From contig CM062815.1 of assembly GCA_031772625.1 (NCBI GenBank), positions 122,001,977-122,065,976 on the forward strand: a stretch of 64,000 nucleotides of DNA, in the 5' to 3' direction. Source of the stretch: Pinus tabuliformis. Taxonomy: Eukaryota > Streptophyta > Pinopsida > Pinales > Pinaceae. The notes beneath the pieces were generated by a model. It ran no database searches. It had not been told where the DNA came from and saw only the letters and a program-made list of their open reading frames with translations. Below are positions 1 to 11,390 of the stretch, piece by piece (position 1 is the first letter of the stretch; each line of letters starts with the position of its first letter). The position numbers and the translations under genes are program-made.

Positions 1-887
1 CTAGTAGCACAGCAATTAAAGGCAATATCTACAGTTTCTTTGGGTCAACTGTACTCATATTTATAGAAAGCACAACAAGGTTGCAGATCAGCTCTGATAG
101 GAAGGACTTCAACTACCTGAGCTTTATGGTTCCTTGGAAGAAGTACAAGATGGTCATACAATGGTTTTACAATAGTTTTCTTTTAATGATTCATGAACCC
201 ATTTTAAACTAGAAATTTGTCAGTGCATGGAACTGTTAAGTCCACTATTTGTTTTCAATGACTTCGTAGATAGTATATTTTACAATATGAAGTCTGTGGA
301 TCTTTCTGGATCTATATTAAAAGAATATGAAGAGATTTGTCCTTGGATTATCTTTTTTGAACAGTGCCTGAAGCCTCCGAATATTGTATTCTTGTTTATC
401 TCGTATAAAATATGTTTTTTATTGGGAATTAAAAAAAAAAAAAGAGAAAAGAAATGATGTAACAAAAGCATTTTTAGTCTAGCCTTGAAAATCTTAGTAC
501 GAATAATATGAGCTCCCATTGAAGCCCAAACAAAGTAAATTCAACCCAAATGAATATTTCATCCTGAGATCCTTGCAATCCAAAACCTAAAAATTATTTT
601 CCAACCCTACGGAATATTCTGTCCTGATATCCTTACAGTCCAAACCTAAAAATTGTTTCCATTCCCACTGAATGATCCATCCTAAACTTGTTCTAATCAC
701 AAATTCAAAAGATTGTGTCGGAGCTCACATATAGAACGAGGTGCCACAAGAGACAAGATAGAACACACAATTTGGTGCAGTCAGTTTGCTAGCATGTAAC
801 AGAGTTTCTACAATGCATTCAACAAGGCATTAGAAATAAGAAGCACCTTAGAAAATAGCAAAGTGATTGGCATTAAATCAGGCCTAC
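1..887. other. Non-coding flank, probable intron of the minus-strand gene
   Basis: No convincing exon or element is seen. The region follows the exon 2 donor of the minus-strand gene and is probably intronic. Three imperfect copies of a ~65-bp unit (Caatcc..aaacctaaaaattgttt pattern) lie around 530-715. Confidence 0.3.
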
Positions 888-2505
888 CTCCGCCAAAACA
901 GCTGCAATTGACCTGCCAAGGGGAGAACCAAGGGCATCCACTATCTGGGATTCAACGTGTCCTTTTTTCCTTCCATTGTCAATGCATACGCCTTCAGAAG
1001 CAAAATTTTCAGCAGTAACTTGTTCATCTTTACTTTTCAGCAAACTCCGAAATTTTTTTGCCTCAGTACATGGTTTAAAACTCCACCCTTTTGATGCCCT
1101 GGCCAATAGAAACAGATTTCCAGTCAGCATAATTACAACATCTATATAACTTCTTGATATGGCATCCCGGCAGTTTAGGGAGACTCATAGCTCAATCACA
1201 ATTGTTTGAAATGCAATCCAAAGAAATAACTCCATGGGCATGGGAAACATTAGAAGCCTTTACCACTGTCCAACAGTAGTTATCTTAGAGATGAAACCAC
1301 TCTTGCGCAAAATATTAACCAAAACATCAATATACTGAAGAAACTACAGTTTCTATCTTATAGACCCCAATTCCCTATAATGGTACATGTTTCCTTGCAA
1401 TTAAGGTCTATAAGGCCTTTGCAAATGATGACTCTTTAACGGATTGATATAGCGATATCCAGGTTACAAATGCTAAAAACTAATGACAGTTTTGATTTTG
1501 AGCTAAACAAGCTCGGGGCTCAAATGTAACTCTGTGGCTTAAGAGGTCCGCACTGGCCGCTTGCTAATTTGCAATCATCGCGTTCTATCCCATCAATCCA
1601 ACTGGTATCCATATAAAAGGCTAACACAATTCCTCTCCATATTGAAAAGGGTACATGTCAATACAAGAACCTGAGGATGTTGGACTTTGCAAGCTTCTGA
1701 TTTCACTCAAGCCACTCCATCTCCGTGTTAAGAAAGGAAAATGTCAAAGGATCTTAAAAAAAAAGTGGCATTACCTTCCAGAGGACTTTCGGAGCATGCC
1801 AATACTGCTTGATCCTGAGCTCTCCATCACAGGCATAATGGGTTCTACTGTGGCTTCGCCTGTGGGCATTAATCTTGGATCGAGCTTTTTCCTGTCCATC
1901 ACATATTCAAATTGATCCTGACCAACCATATTGACAACACTAACCGATGCGTCATCAATATGCGGGGAAGCCACTTCTTTAACCTCATTGTTTTCAGGCT
2001 GAAGATTCTGAGCTTCAACTGGAAATCCATATTCTTCATCATTGCCGCCATTATTACTGAATTTAGCTGAAGATACCTGCAGACCTCTCTGAGAAAGACA
2101 GACATCCACTTCCTCCATACGGGTGGCTACTGCAATTTGAAAGGTCTCCTCAACTTGCCCTTTAGATTTGAAGGTATGTTGCGGATCGTTGGAATGAAGT
2201 TTTCCGGGATTCTTTGAATATTTTTGTTCTCCTCCTCCTTCAAAATTTGGGGACTCGATACAATCATCAGAAACGGTACTGTCCAAATGATTCTCTGCGA
2301 CAAAAGGAGACGATGATGTAACAGTGTCAATTGGGAATCCCGAATAAATAACTTCCTTAACTTCATTTGAGAAAGCTCCATTCGCAATTGGTGGCAAAAT
2401 GTTTTCAAAAACGTCCCTGCGAGATGAATCCTGAATGGAGCAGGTGCCTGAAGAATCACATGTGCACTCCATCGAAAAAACCCGCAAAACCCAACCACAT
2501 ATCAA
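888..2505 (-). CDS. Two exons of a spliced host gene, function unknown (partial)
   Basis: Two open stretches on the minus strand join in one reading frame across a GT-AG intron. Exon 1 runs from a Met at 2505 (or the alternative Met at 2472) to 1775, where the donor GT lies at 1774-1773. Exon 2 starts at 1098 after an AG at 1100-1099 and ends at 888 with a good donor (GAG|GTAGG). The split codon AG|G gives Arg. Exon 1 (~243 codons) is acidic, Ser/Glu/Asp-rich and low in recognisable domains, so it is probably disordered. Exon 2 (~70 codons) is basic at first, then ends in a short hydrophobic helix-like segment (SPLGRSIAAVLAEV). I do not recognise the family. Later exons should lie further left but I cannot find one before position 1. 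Codon use and splice sites look genic, unlike the transposon debris elsewhere. It could be an old gene fragment. Confidence 0.55.
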
Positions 2506-3249
2506 AATTAAAGGGCTTTGAGAGCAGATGGTGATTTTATCTTCTTCTTGGATTAAAACTGAGTACCCAGATGATTACTTGAGCCAGATGGTCAGGGATG
2601 AAATCCTCTATTCGACCTTCAGGCCCGAATCCCTGTGTTGTCCAAATGTTTTGTTAAAACCAAAAGAGTTACTGATTTCCTTCTTTCATCCAATGTCGTC
2701 TTGAAACGAGCAGATAATGATTTTCAACCTGTCAATCACTACAATCCAATATAAACCCGAATGAGAGGAGGATTTAGAACATGGAGTTGTATAGTTCGAG
2801 CGCTGAGTTGCCTGCTAGGCGTGGGCTTGGCGCAGCTAACATCTCCTAATCTGCTGCCTTCGTGCGAGTGACGTTTCTGTTTTAGTTGTTTACATTTCAG
2901 CGAATCTCGCGCTAATGGAAGTTCAAGTGGTCTCTGTTTTTCGTTATTTACATGTCAGGTAATCTCGCTCTAATGGAAGTTCAAGTTCAGTTTAAAGTTC
3001 AACGTTTTATAGACTTGACTATAATGTTCCCGCGCTACAATCGAGCAAATTTTCGGGCTCCGGTCTAATTTTCCATTATAAAATTATTATAAATTTGTAT
3101 TTTTTACCCCCAAAAAAAAATATCAAAAATTATTTGTCTATTTTTTTATTATAAATTTGTATTTTTTATAAAAATATGATTATAATACAATTTACATGTT
3201 AAAGACTATTATTATTGGTCAAATTTTCTAAACATAACTGAATTTACCT
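2506..3249. other. Upstream region of the minus-strand gene, then AT-rich DNA
   Basis: This is the 5' flank of the minus-strand gene. 'Taatggaagttcaag' recurs at about 2913 and 2972. From about 3060 to 3240 the sequence becomes AT-rich. No start site or TATA box could be assigned with confidence. Confidence 0.3.
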
Positions 3250-3439
3250 GGTTGCGCGTAGCTCTGCGAGCTTGACCTAGCCGCGCGCCCTCCTTCCCGA
3301 GCTGCCTCCTGCGGCCGCCCCGCCTGGCAGCCTCCTGCTGCTGGGCTCGCCCGTCCCTGCCCCAACCTCCCTGAGATTCTTCCCGCATTAACCTGATCGG
3401 CGCCTCCTCACTGTGCGTTTTGTGCAGCTGCGCCTAGCC

Positions 3440-4705
3440 ATGGCTCCCCCAGGGGGCCCGGATCCTTTGGACCCTCCTTTGCCCCCACCCCCGGAAGTGA
3501 CAGCATTCAAAGCAATGATCGCCTCGAGCTGTAAGAGAGTGCCCTCTGTCAATCAGCAGAAGTTCGTCAAGAAGATGGATTCCATCCCCACGGTAGCCCT
3601 TCCTGAAGAAGAAACCTGCAAAGCAGCCTTGAATCTCGCTGCGAGAGGCCTCATAGGTCAGTTCACAGGCCTCTGGCCTTCACCCAAGTCAGTGGAGCAC
3701 TGGACACAAAGGAACTGGAAGCCGTTAATCAAAGAAGATATAAAAAGCTACTTCGTAGGCAAAGGTTTTTTCATCTTTGTATTTGAAGGCGCAGAGGACA
3801 GAAGCCTAATCTTCATAAACGGAGCTTATTTTATGGGCCCAAAAGGTCTATACTTAAATAAATGGTCGCCAGACTTCGACCCAACCCAGGATGTCCCATC
3901 AGCTGTACCGGTGTGGGTGCGGCTCCCTCATCTCCCCTTACACTGCTGGAACCAGAAGTCACTCCAAATCATCGGCAATGGATTAGGGAAATATATAGAT
4001 TAGGCGGTAAGAAAAGACCAATATTCATGTGCATGCATCTGCGTCGAAGTAGACCTGGAAGAGGGCTTGCCATAAGCCATAAAACTTACAGTCGCAGGCT
4101 GGACGCATGTCCAAGAGCTGGACTATGAACAACTGCCATTTAAATGCAGGCACTGCCATGGCAACGGGCACTTCGCCAAACACTGCAAGAAGAAGTCAGA
4201 AGAACAATCAGACAAACAGAACGGCGAGCAATGGATTCAAGTACAAAAAACCACTAATCAGAAGAAAGGCAATGGGAAAGGCACCCAGAGAGAGACTCCA
4301 AGCAGCTCCAACCCCACTCAAGAAAAGATTTCAAATGATAAAGAAAAGAGCCAGAGCAAGACAGTCGCAACAACCCCGGAAAACGAGGACCAAATCGACC
4401 CTCCCATCAACAACACAGAAGACGTAGAAATGGCACACTCGGAAGCCCCCCAAGGAAGTCCCTCCAACCCTTCATACGCAGAAGTAGCAAGGAAAAAACC
4501 AGCCGAAAGCTCTGACTCCTTGGATGAGGAAACCTTCGAGCAACCCACAAGAAAAGTTGGAAGGAAATCTCGTAGAGAAGCAAGGGAAGAGGAGGCGGAA
4601 AGGCTCAAAACTCAAGGGAGCCAGCCTACAATAGAGATGTCAATCGGGAGAAACCCCAGGAACAGGCCCCCAAAGAGGGGCTCGCACCCCACCCCTGGTA
4701 AATAA
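3440..4705 (+). pseudogene. LINE ORF1: DUF4283-type RNA-binding protein with CCHC knuckle, two nonsense codons
   Basis: The start is taken at 3440 because gccATGG is a strong context and the leader ends there; the frame is also open upstream to 3413. The first ~187 codons match the DUF4283 N-terminal domain of plant LINE ORF1, including the WxxR..P and LPHLPLHCWN stretches. A TAG at 4001-4003 and a TAA at 4073-4075 interrupt the frame, which then stays the same to the end. A CCHC zinc knuckle (C-x2-C-x4-H-x4-C) follows at 4145-4186, then a long hydrophilic Gln/Lys/Glu-rich tail ending at the TAA of 4703-4705. ORF1 proteins coat the LINE RNA. The protein would now stop before its knuckle. Confidence 0.85.
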
Positions 4706-7700
4706 TGCGCCTCATCTCTTGGAACTATAGAGGTCTGGGAAACCCCTCGAAAGTAGAAGCGGTCAAGGATCTCCTTAAAATAGAACCCTCAGACATTCTA
4801 ATGCTCCAAGAGACTAAGATAGAGGGGAAAGCCCTGCTAGACATCAACAAGAAGAAATGGAAGAAAAGTACAGGAATAGCAGTCAGCGCAAGAGGCTCAT
4901 CTGGAGGGCTGGCAACTCTCTGGACAGAAGACCTCTTCCAGCTGAACAAATACCATGAGACCCAGCACTGGATCTACACGGAACTTACGCACTGCACAAG
5001 TAAGTTAACCTTCTCCCTATTCAACCTTTATGTTCCTGTTCTGTATTCAGAAAAGAGGGACTGTTGGAAATCTCTCACTGAATTCCTTGAGCAGCACTCC
5101 CCCAGTAACATCATTCTTGCTGGGGATCTAAATATAGTTTTAAAAGCAAAAGAAAAAAGGGGAGGCACTAATAATAGAGACCCCATGCTCCCCATGGTGG
5201 AAGATCTCATCCAGCAGTGGGATCTCCTCGATTTCACTCTGGTCAAAGGGTCCTTCACTTGGTCCAACAACAGAGTGGGCGAGGACCATATCGTTGCTCG
5301 TCTGGACCGTTTTTTAGCCCAAGGCACTCTGATGATGCATAAGAAGATAATCACCACCAAAATATTGCCCAAACTGACTTCAGATCATAAGCCTATCCAG
5401 CTAATTCTAGAAGAAGAAGAAGACCTCGACCCAATCCCCTTTCGATTCAGTTCTCTTTGGATAGAAAGGGAAGGCTTTATAGAAACAGTGAAAACTGCAT
5501 GGGCAAAACCAGTCACAGGATCCTCCAGTTATGTATGGGAACAAAAGCTCAAAGCCACAAAGCAAGCCCTGAAGGATTGGATTAAGAAACCGGTCCCAAA
5601 TCCAACCAGTCAAAGAAAAGAAAATGTACAGTCCCTTGAGGCCCTGCAAGCAAAAATGGAAAAAGAAGAAATAACCCCAACGCTCCTTGACAAAGAGGTC
5701 AAAAATCAATGCTCAACATATCGATCTCTCCGAAGGGAGGAAGAGTATTGGCGAACTAAGTCTCGAAGTCTGTGGCTGAAAGCTGGTGACCGGAACACCA
5801 CTTTCTTTCACCGCCAATACCGAGCAAGACTCTCCAAAAACCATATTTTTGAAATAAAAACCACAGAGGGGCAGATCTGCAAAGGGTTCAATAAGATAAA
5901 AGAAGCAGTCGTTGAACATTTCAGACAGCTCTACACCGCAGATAATCATACAAATGAGGAGGAAACTGCTGACCTCCTTTCCAATATCCCTCATCTGGTC
6001 AGCCCTGAAGACAACTCCGTTCTTATCAGCCCCATCACTGAAGAAGAAGTCAGCAAAGTCATCTGGTCTATGGATCCGGACAAGGCCCCTGGCCCTGACG
6101 GATTCACCATTCACTTGTACAAGATCTGTTGGGATATTATCAAAATTGATCTGCTAAAAATGGTAAAAGGCTTCATGGGAAAAGCCAAGGTAGGGGGAGG
6201 AACCAACTCCACTTACCTCGCCCTCATCCCAAAAGAAACCAACCCAGAAACTTTCTCCAGATTCAGGGCAATATCGCTTTGTAACGTCTCATACAAAATT
6301 CTAGCGAAGCTGCTAGCTAACAGGATCAAGCCATTGCTCAATAGGTTGATATCTAACAATCAAGGTGGCTTTGTAGAAGGCAGACACATCTTAGACAATG
6401 TCATCCAGGTGCAGGAGATCATCCACTCAAGCAACCAGCGCAAAGAAAAAGGCATGCTGATAAAACTTGATATGGCCAATGCCTTTGACCGTGTCAACCG
6501 CCCCTTCCTCTATAAAGTCCTCCTCTCCTTTGGCTTTTCCCCTCATTTTGTCAATCTTATCTCTGCCTGCACCCACAACCCCTGGATTTCCCCTCTCGTT
6601 AATGGCCGTCCCTCCTCCTTTTTTCAAGCCCAGAGAGGCCTCAGGCAAGGATGCCCGCTCTCTCCCTTCCTTTAAATACTATTCGCAGACTCCCTCAGCA
6701 GAAAGATAGATGCAGAAAAAGCCTCAGGTTCCCTCCCTGGCCTCAAACCCTCTCTATCCTCCCCAACCCTGAACCATGCTCTTTTCGTGGATGACTCCCT
6801 TCTCCTAGGAGGAGCCTCAGCCAGAATAGCCAAAGCCTTTGATTCCGTTCTTAATTGCTATTGCAGGGTCTCAGGAGCTTCCATCAACAGGAATAAAAGT
6901 GAAGTCTACGGCTGGAACATTGGGCAGCAGGAACTCACAAGCATCTCCAACCTGATAGGCTTCAAAGGACACGCTCAATGGGAAAAGATCAATTACCTTG
7001 GCCTCCCCATCACAAACGGCGTCAACAAGAGGTCGTTGTGGACTGGAATCATCAGCAAAATAAAAACAAAAATTATAGGCTGGGGAGGATATTGGCTTAC
7101 AAAAGCAGGCAAACTCATCCTGATCAAGACTGTCTTGTCGGCGCTCCCTATCTACCAAGCAGCCTTCCTTCTCGCCCCCAAAAGCATAACAGATCAAATC
7201 TCAAAAATTCTTAGGGAATTCCTTTGGAAGGGTGGGAAAGGAAATCAAAACAAGTTTCATTTAGTGAAATGGGACGTGGTCAAGCGCCCATTCTCTGAAG
7301 GAGGCCTCCAGATACGCGATCCAGCATTAGCCAACCTGGCATTGGGAGGCAAGATCATTTGGAAACTCTTCAAAGAGCCCAATCACCCTGTCAGCGACAT
7401 GCTGAAAACAAAATATGCGCATAATGTCCAGCTCAGGAATATTCAGACAGCGCATTCAAATCACTGCTCCCAGGTATGGAAACTATGCAGCAAAACAACG
7501 AGTTTCTTCATGCGCAGCACGTACAGGATCCCAGGAAGCGGTAAACACACAAATCTGTGGCAAGACAGAATCATGAATCATGACCCCATTGCGGAAAATG
7601 AAGAAATAACAGAGTTAAAATGTTGGCTTGAACGCGCACGTATAAAAAGCCTCTACGACCTGTCAAATTGGGATTGCCACGATAACTGGAAAAGCTGGGA

Positions 7701-8955
7701 TTTCTTTGGAATTCCAGAGCGATTATATCAGCAGAAAAGCGTCCTAGAAGACCTGTTAGAAGACGCAACCCCAGTGAACAGAAAGATGAAGGATAGCTGG
7801 GGATGGGGGCGCTTGGGGATTTACACAACAGCCGCAGCCTATAATTCCCTCCAACCCATCAGGAACAACAGTAAACCGCCAGAATTTTGGAAGAAAGTAT
7901 GGGAACCATTAGCGCTTCCCAAAGTAAACTTTTTCTTCTGGACGCTGGTCCACAACAAGTTGCTAACTGGAGACAATTTGATGAAGAAAAGCATAGCAGG
8001 GCCGCACAAATGCAAGCTGTGCAGAAGGAGCTCAGAAACAGCCAGACATCTCTTTATGGAATGCAAATTTGCCAAAGAAGTTTGGGGTCTCATCCTTCAA
8101 GAGTTACATGTCCCAGCCCCCTCTTATAATTCTGTTGCTGATCTATTCGATGCATGGAATCAAAGCTACCCCAGCAAAATACCCAGCAAGTCCATCTGGA
8201 GAAAAGCTTAGAACACTATCCCCAAGTTTGTTTGCTGGCAGATCTGGCTGACCCGGAAGGACTTTATATTCAATGACAAGCTGCAAACTCCTTTCGTGGC
8301 AGCGGCAAAGTCCAAATCCCTTCTCCTTGAAGCAGTCCAACAACAACATTCTCCAGAAGATTCCTTGCTCCTCCCTGAAGAAGAGAGGTGGCTGGGCCCC
8401 CTATTCCCTCAACCTTGGAAGCAGTTAACAGCTCCACATTCAGTGAACCCGGAATGGCGTAAAAGGGATTCCGAACCCAACTTCCAGGAATGGTGGCGGC
8501 AACAAAAAATAACCACGATTTTTTTTTACGGAGCCTCCAAAGGCAACCCCGGGACAGCAGGAGCCGGAGGGGTCATCTATGCCCCGGATGGCACTAAAAG
8601 GGACAGTTTCTGCTGGGGCATCGGGCAGAAAACCAACAATCACGCAGAGATCCAAGGTCTCCTTACAGCTTGTCAAATAGCTAGAGACAGAGGTGATAAA
8701 GAATTCCAAGCATTTGGAGACTCAGAGATCTTAATAAAGAATTTAAACACGGGCAAATTGTTCAACAACGCAGGCCTCAATAAATCTCTAAACAGATTAA
8801 AGAGCGTCCTGCTCGACTTTGACTCCTACAAATTCCTTCACATTCTCAGAAGCCTGAATAGTGAAGCAGACTTGATGGCAAACAAAGGCTGCATGCTAGG
8901 GAAAGGACAACTCCTCATAAATGGCGAAAGCTCTTTTCATCCCTGTAATCCATGA
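4705..8955 (+). pseudogene. LINE ORF2: AP endonuclease, reverse transcriptase, RNase H; two nonsense codons
   Basis: ORF2 begins at 4705, its ATG sharing one base with the ORF1 stop (TAATG). Codons 1-230 form an exonuclease-endonuclease-phosphatase domain with N (SWN), E (LQET), DLN and SDH residues in place. RT follows, with the FVDD catalytic box at 6784-6795. A zinc-like C-x2-C..H..C segment lies near 8010-8055. A type-I RNase H domain ends at 8955. One frame runs the whole length, interrupted only by TAA at 6673-6675 just upstream of the FVDD box and TAG at 8209-8211 before RNase H. The first catalytic RNase H Asp is replaced by Tyr (codon 8527-8529), while the later Glu and Asp positions remain. 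The product as encoded would lack the RT palm and be inactive. Confidence 0.9.
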
Positions 8956-9087
8956 GGTTCCTGATTATAGTAGCAGCACAAGAAACAAAAATGGATGTAA
9001 TGTAAAGTTGGCCGCTATAGCGTGAACCCAAGCTATTTCTCATATTAATAAAACATACCCGTTTTAGTGAAAAAAAAAAAAAAAAAA
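8956..9087 (+). other. LINE 3' UTR and poly-A tail
   Basis: A 114-bp 3' UTR with AATAAA at 9048-9053 region (taataaaac) is followed by 18 A residues. This is the retrotransposition tail of the LINE. Confidence 0.8.
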
Positions 9088-9210
9088 TCATCCTTAATTT
9101 TTTTTTTCTTGTAGGTGATTATAATACATTATGAGTGGATTGAAATTAATAACATGTATTTTCTTGTAAGAGGTTGAAATTCAAAGAGGAAGAGTACATA
9201 TGTTATGTGA

Positions 9211-9421
9211 TTTTGTGGGTCTCTTTTCTATAAATAATGGGTGACATACACTAATTTCGTGTCTAGCTTGGCCTCCAAAGAAAAGAGAGTTTTTGTATGC
9301 TCGAGAAAGAGTAGTCATAGTTGTGTAATTTTGTGGGTCTCTTTTCCATAAACAATGAGTCTCATATACTAATTTGGTGTCTAACTTGACCTCCGAAGAA
9401 AAGATAGCTTTTGTATGCTCA
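9211..9421. repeat. Tandem duplication, ~118-bp period
   Basis: Two units begin with TTTTGTGGGTCTCTTTT at 9211 and 9329, and match closely to about 9421. No coding capacity or element ends are seen. Confidence 0.8.
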
Positions 9422-9559
9422 AAATGTGACATTCATAAATTAAACAAAAAAAAGTATCCCTAAAAAATAAGGTTATAAAATATTGTTAGAAAGGGAACAA
9501 TGTAAACTTTGAAACGGGAACTGATACTGTTACCCATTTCGTAGAGATAACAAAAAATT

Positions 9560-9830
9560 GACCCGATTTTGAAAAGGGGCGATGCAGAATACACATATTT
9601 TTTTTAGAACATAGTTTTTGGCACTTTAAATAACCGATACGATTATCCGTTTCATAGAGGTAGTAAAAATATGACCCGATTTTGAAGAGTGGTGATGCAG
9701 AATACAATAATTATTTTTTGGAGCATATTTTTGACAATTTAAATATTCTCATGTATCAAATATAAATATTTGTTTTTAAATGTTAGTGATTTTTACGCTG
9801 ATTTTGAAACGTGTTGATGCAACGCGTTAT
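9560..9830. repeat. Three degenerate ~113-122-bp tandem units in the left foldback arm
   Basis: The word GATTTTGAA recurs at about 9565, 9678 and 9800. Each copy is followed by a (g)tgatgc/cgatgc motif. Unit lengths are about 113 and 122 bp. Confidence 0.55.
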
Positions 9831-9980
9831 GCATCATACCTTTTTTTTTAGAGGATTTATTTTTTCACACTTTAAAATTTATTATGTCCATTGTTTTTTT
9901 AAATTATGATTACTTAAAAAAAAATTAAGTTGTTTTATATTTATTTTTTTAAATGTTGATTACTTCAAGAAAGTCATATA

Positions 9981-10263
9981 AGGGCCTGGAGTATGCCCTA
10001 AAACTGCTTCTGCTTGACTAAGAGCTCGTCTTCCTCGGACGTAAGGAAACAGGGTAACGGCCCAAGACCCAGAGGCATCTGGCAGGAGTGAAAGCCTGCT
10101 CCCTTACGGACCACCAGCGGGTTATTTTAGGTGGCGTGGTTTTCCTTGATAACAGTGATGTGTCAACTGACATTCGCGGATAGCAGCCAGAGATGGCTGT
10201 CCTCACTGTTGGTTTGACAAACTGAGTTTGATAGGTTTTTCCACCTTTTGAAAAAAAAAAGAA
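9981..10263 (+). mobile_element. SINE-like retroposon with poly-A tail and 14-bp TSD
   Basis: A body of about 268 bp with normal base composition sits inside the AT-rich left arm of the foldback. It ends in an A-rich tail at about 10249-10263 and is flanked by a perfect 14-bp direct repeat, AAGAAAGTCATATA, at 9967-9980 and 10264-10277. A non-coding insert of this size with tail and duplication is what LINE-mobilised SINEs or short retrocopies leave. I could not place clear pol III A and B boxes, so it may instead be a retrocopy of another small transcript. The weak reverse-strand reading frame inside it is not supported as a gene. Confidence 0.75.
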
Positions 10264-11037
10264 AAGAAAGTCATATAAAAATATATATAAAATAAGATCC
10301 AAAAAAAATGTTAATAAAAGAAAATTATTTCATACACTATAAAAGAATTTGGAAAAAAAAAAAAACATAATTTAAAAAAAATATATATATATATATATAT
10401 AAAATTAAGTAAGTCAAAATATAAAAACTAAAAAAACATTAACAAAAACAAGAAAAAAAATAAAAAAATAAATGAAAACAAACTAGATTAAAAAAAAAAA
10501 AATAGAAAATTAAAAAAAAATAAAAATAAAAAACTAGTAAAATTAACATTAAAAACATTTAAAAAAAAAAACAAAATAACAAAAAATACAATGAAATTTA
10601 CAAAAAAAAAAACCATAAAAATATAGAAATTTTAGAAATATATGTTTAAAATAAATAAATAAAACATGTATTTAAAATTAAAAATTAAATTTTTTAAGAA
10701 TCATGTATTTTCTATTTAAAAAATCAAAAACAAAATTGATTAAACACACCAAAAAAAATTAAAATTTTTTAAACTTACATTTTTTTTTTTTTATTTAAAA
10801 CAAAAAAAAAAAAAAAAAAAAAATTTTTTTATACAAATTTGATATTGATAAGCACAATTTTTTTTTTTTTTTTTAACATTTATTAAAAAATTATTTTTTT
10901 TAAGCAACGTTTTTTTTAATTATTTAAAAAAAATAAACCAATTATTAATTTTTTTAAATGAAAATTTTTATTTAAAAAAAAAAAAACAGTTTTAAAATTT
11001 CTATTTAAAAAAAAAAATATTAAAAAATTTGTTTTTT

Positions 11038-11272
11038 TGGGCCAGGGGCGATTCCCGGAATCGCCCCTCGGCCCCTCGGGCGGCCCGTGGCGGCGCGGCC
11101 ACAGGCCGCCCGGGGGCCGAAGGGCGATTCCGGGAATCGCCCGGGGGCCGACGGGCGATTCCGGGAATCGCCCCTCGCCCCCCGGGCGGCCCGCGACGGC
11201 TCGACCACGGGTGGAGGGCTGCGCGCAGCGCCTCCGCCCGTGGTCGAGCCGCCGTGGGCCGCCCGGAGGCCA
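11038..11272. repeat. GC-rich palindromic core of the foldback element
   Basis: About 235 bp of very high GC lies between arms that are nearly pure A/T. It contains three copies of a 19-bp palindrome, GGCGATTCCsGGAATCGCC, at 11047-11065, 11123-11141 and 11154-11172. It also contains a long hairpin pairing 11190-11216 with 11230-11254 around GCTGCGCGCAGC at 11218-11229. Open frames through it are composition artefacts. Confidence 0.85.
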
Positions 11273-11354
11273 GAAAAACAAATTTTTTAATAAATTTTTT
11301 TTTTTTAAAATAAAAATTTTAAAACTGGTTTTTTTTTTTTTAATAAATATTTTC

Positions 11355-11390
<36 letters not shown>

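Larger units (their letters stand above)
3250..9087 (+). mobile_element. LINE (non-LTR retrotransposon), nearly full length
   Basis: A GC-rich 5' leader starts near 3250 in otherwise AT-rich DNA. It is followed by ORF1, ORF2 (endonuclease, reverse transcriptase, RNase H) and a short 3' UTR that ends in an 18-A tail at 9070-9087. This order, and the plant-type RNase H after RT, match L1-clade plant LINEs. The exact 5' end is uncertain because no target-site duplication was found. The frames are intact apart from four single nonsense codons, so the copy is fairly young. A second, more decayed LINE with similar ORF1 wording lies at 33-44 kb. Confidence 0.9.

Noticed and set aside
10018..10302. 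94-codon minus-strand frame inside the SINE-like insert
   Set aside because: No family features. It runs through the A tail and across the target duplication, so it is chance.
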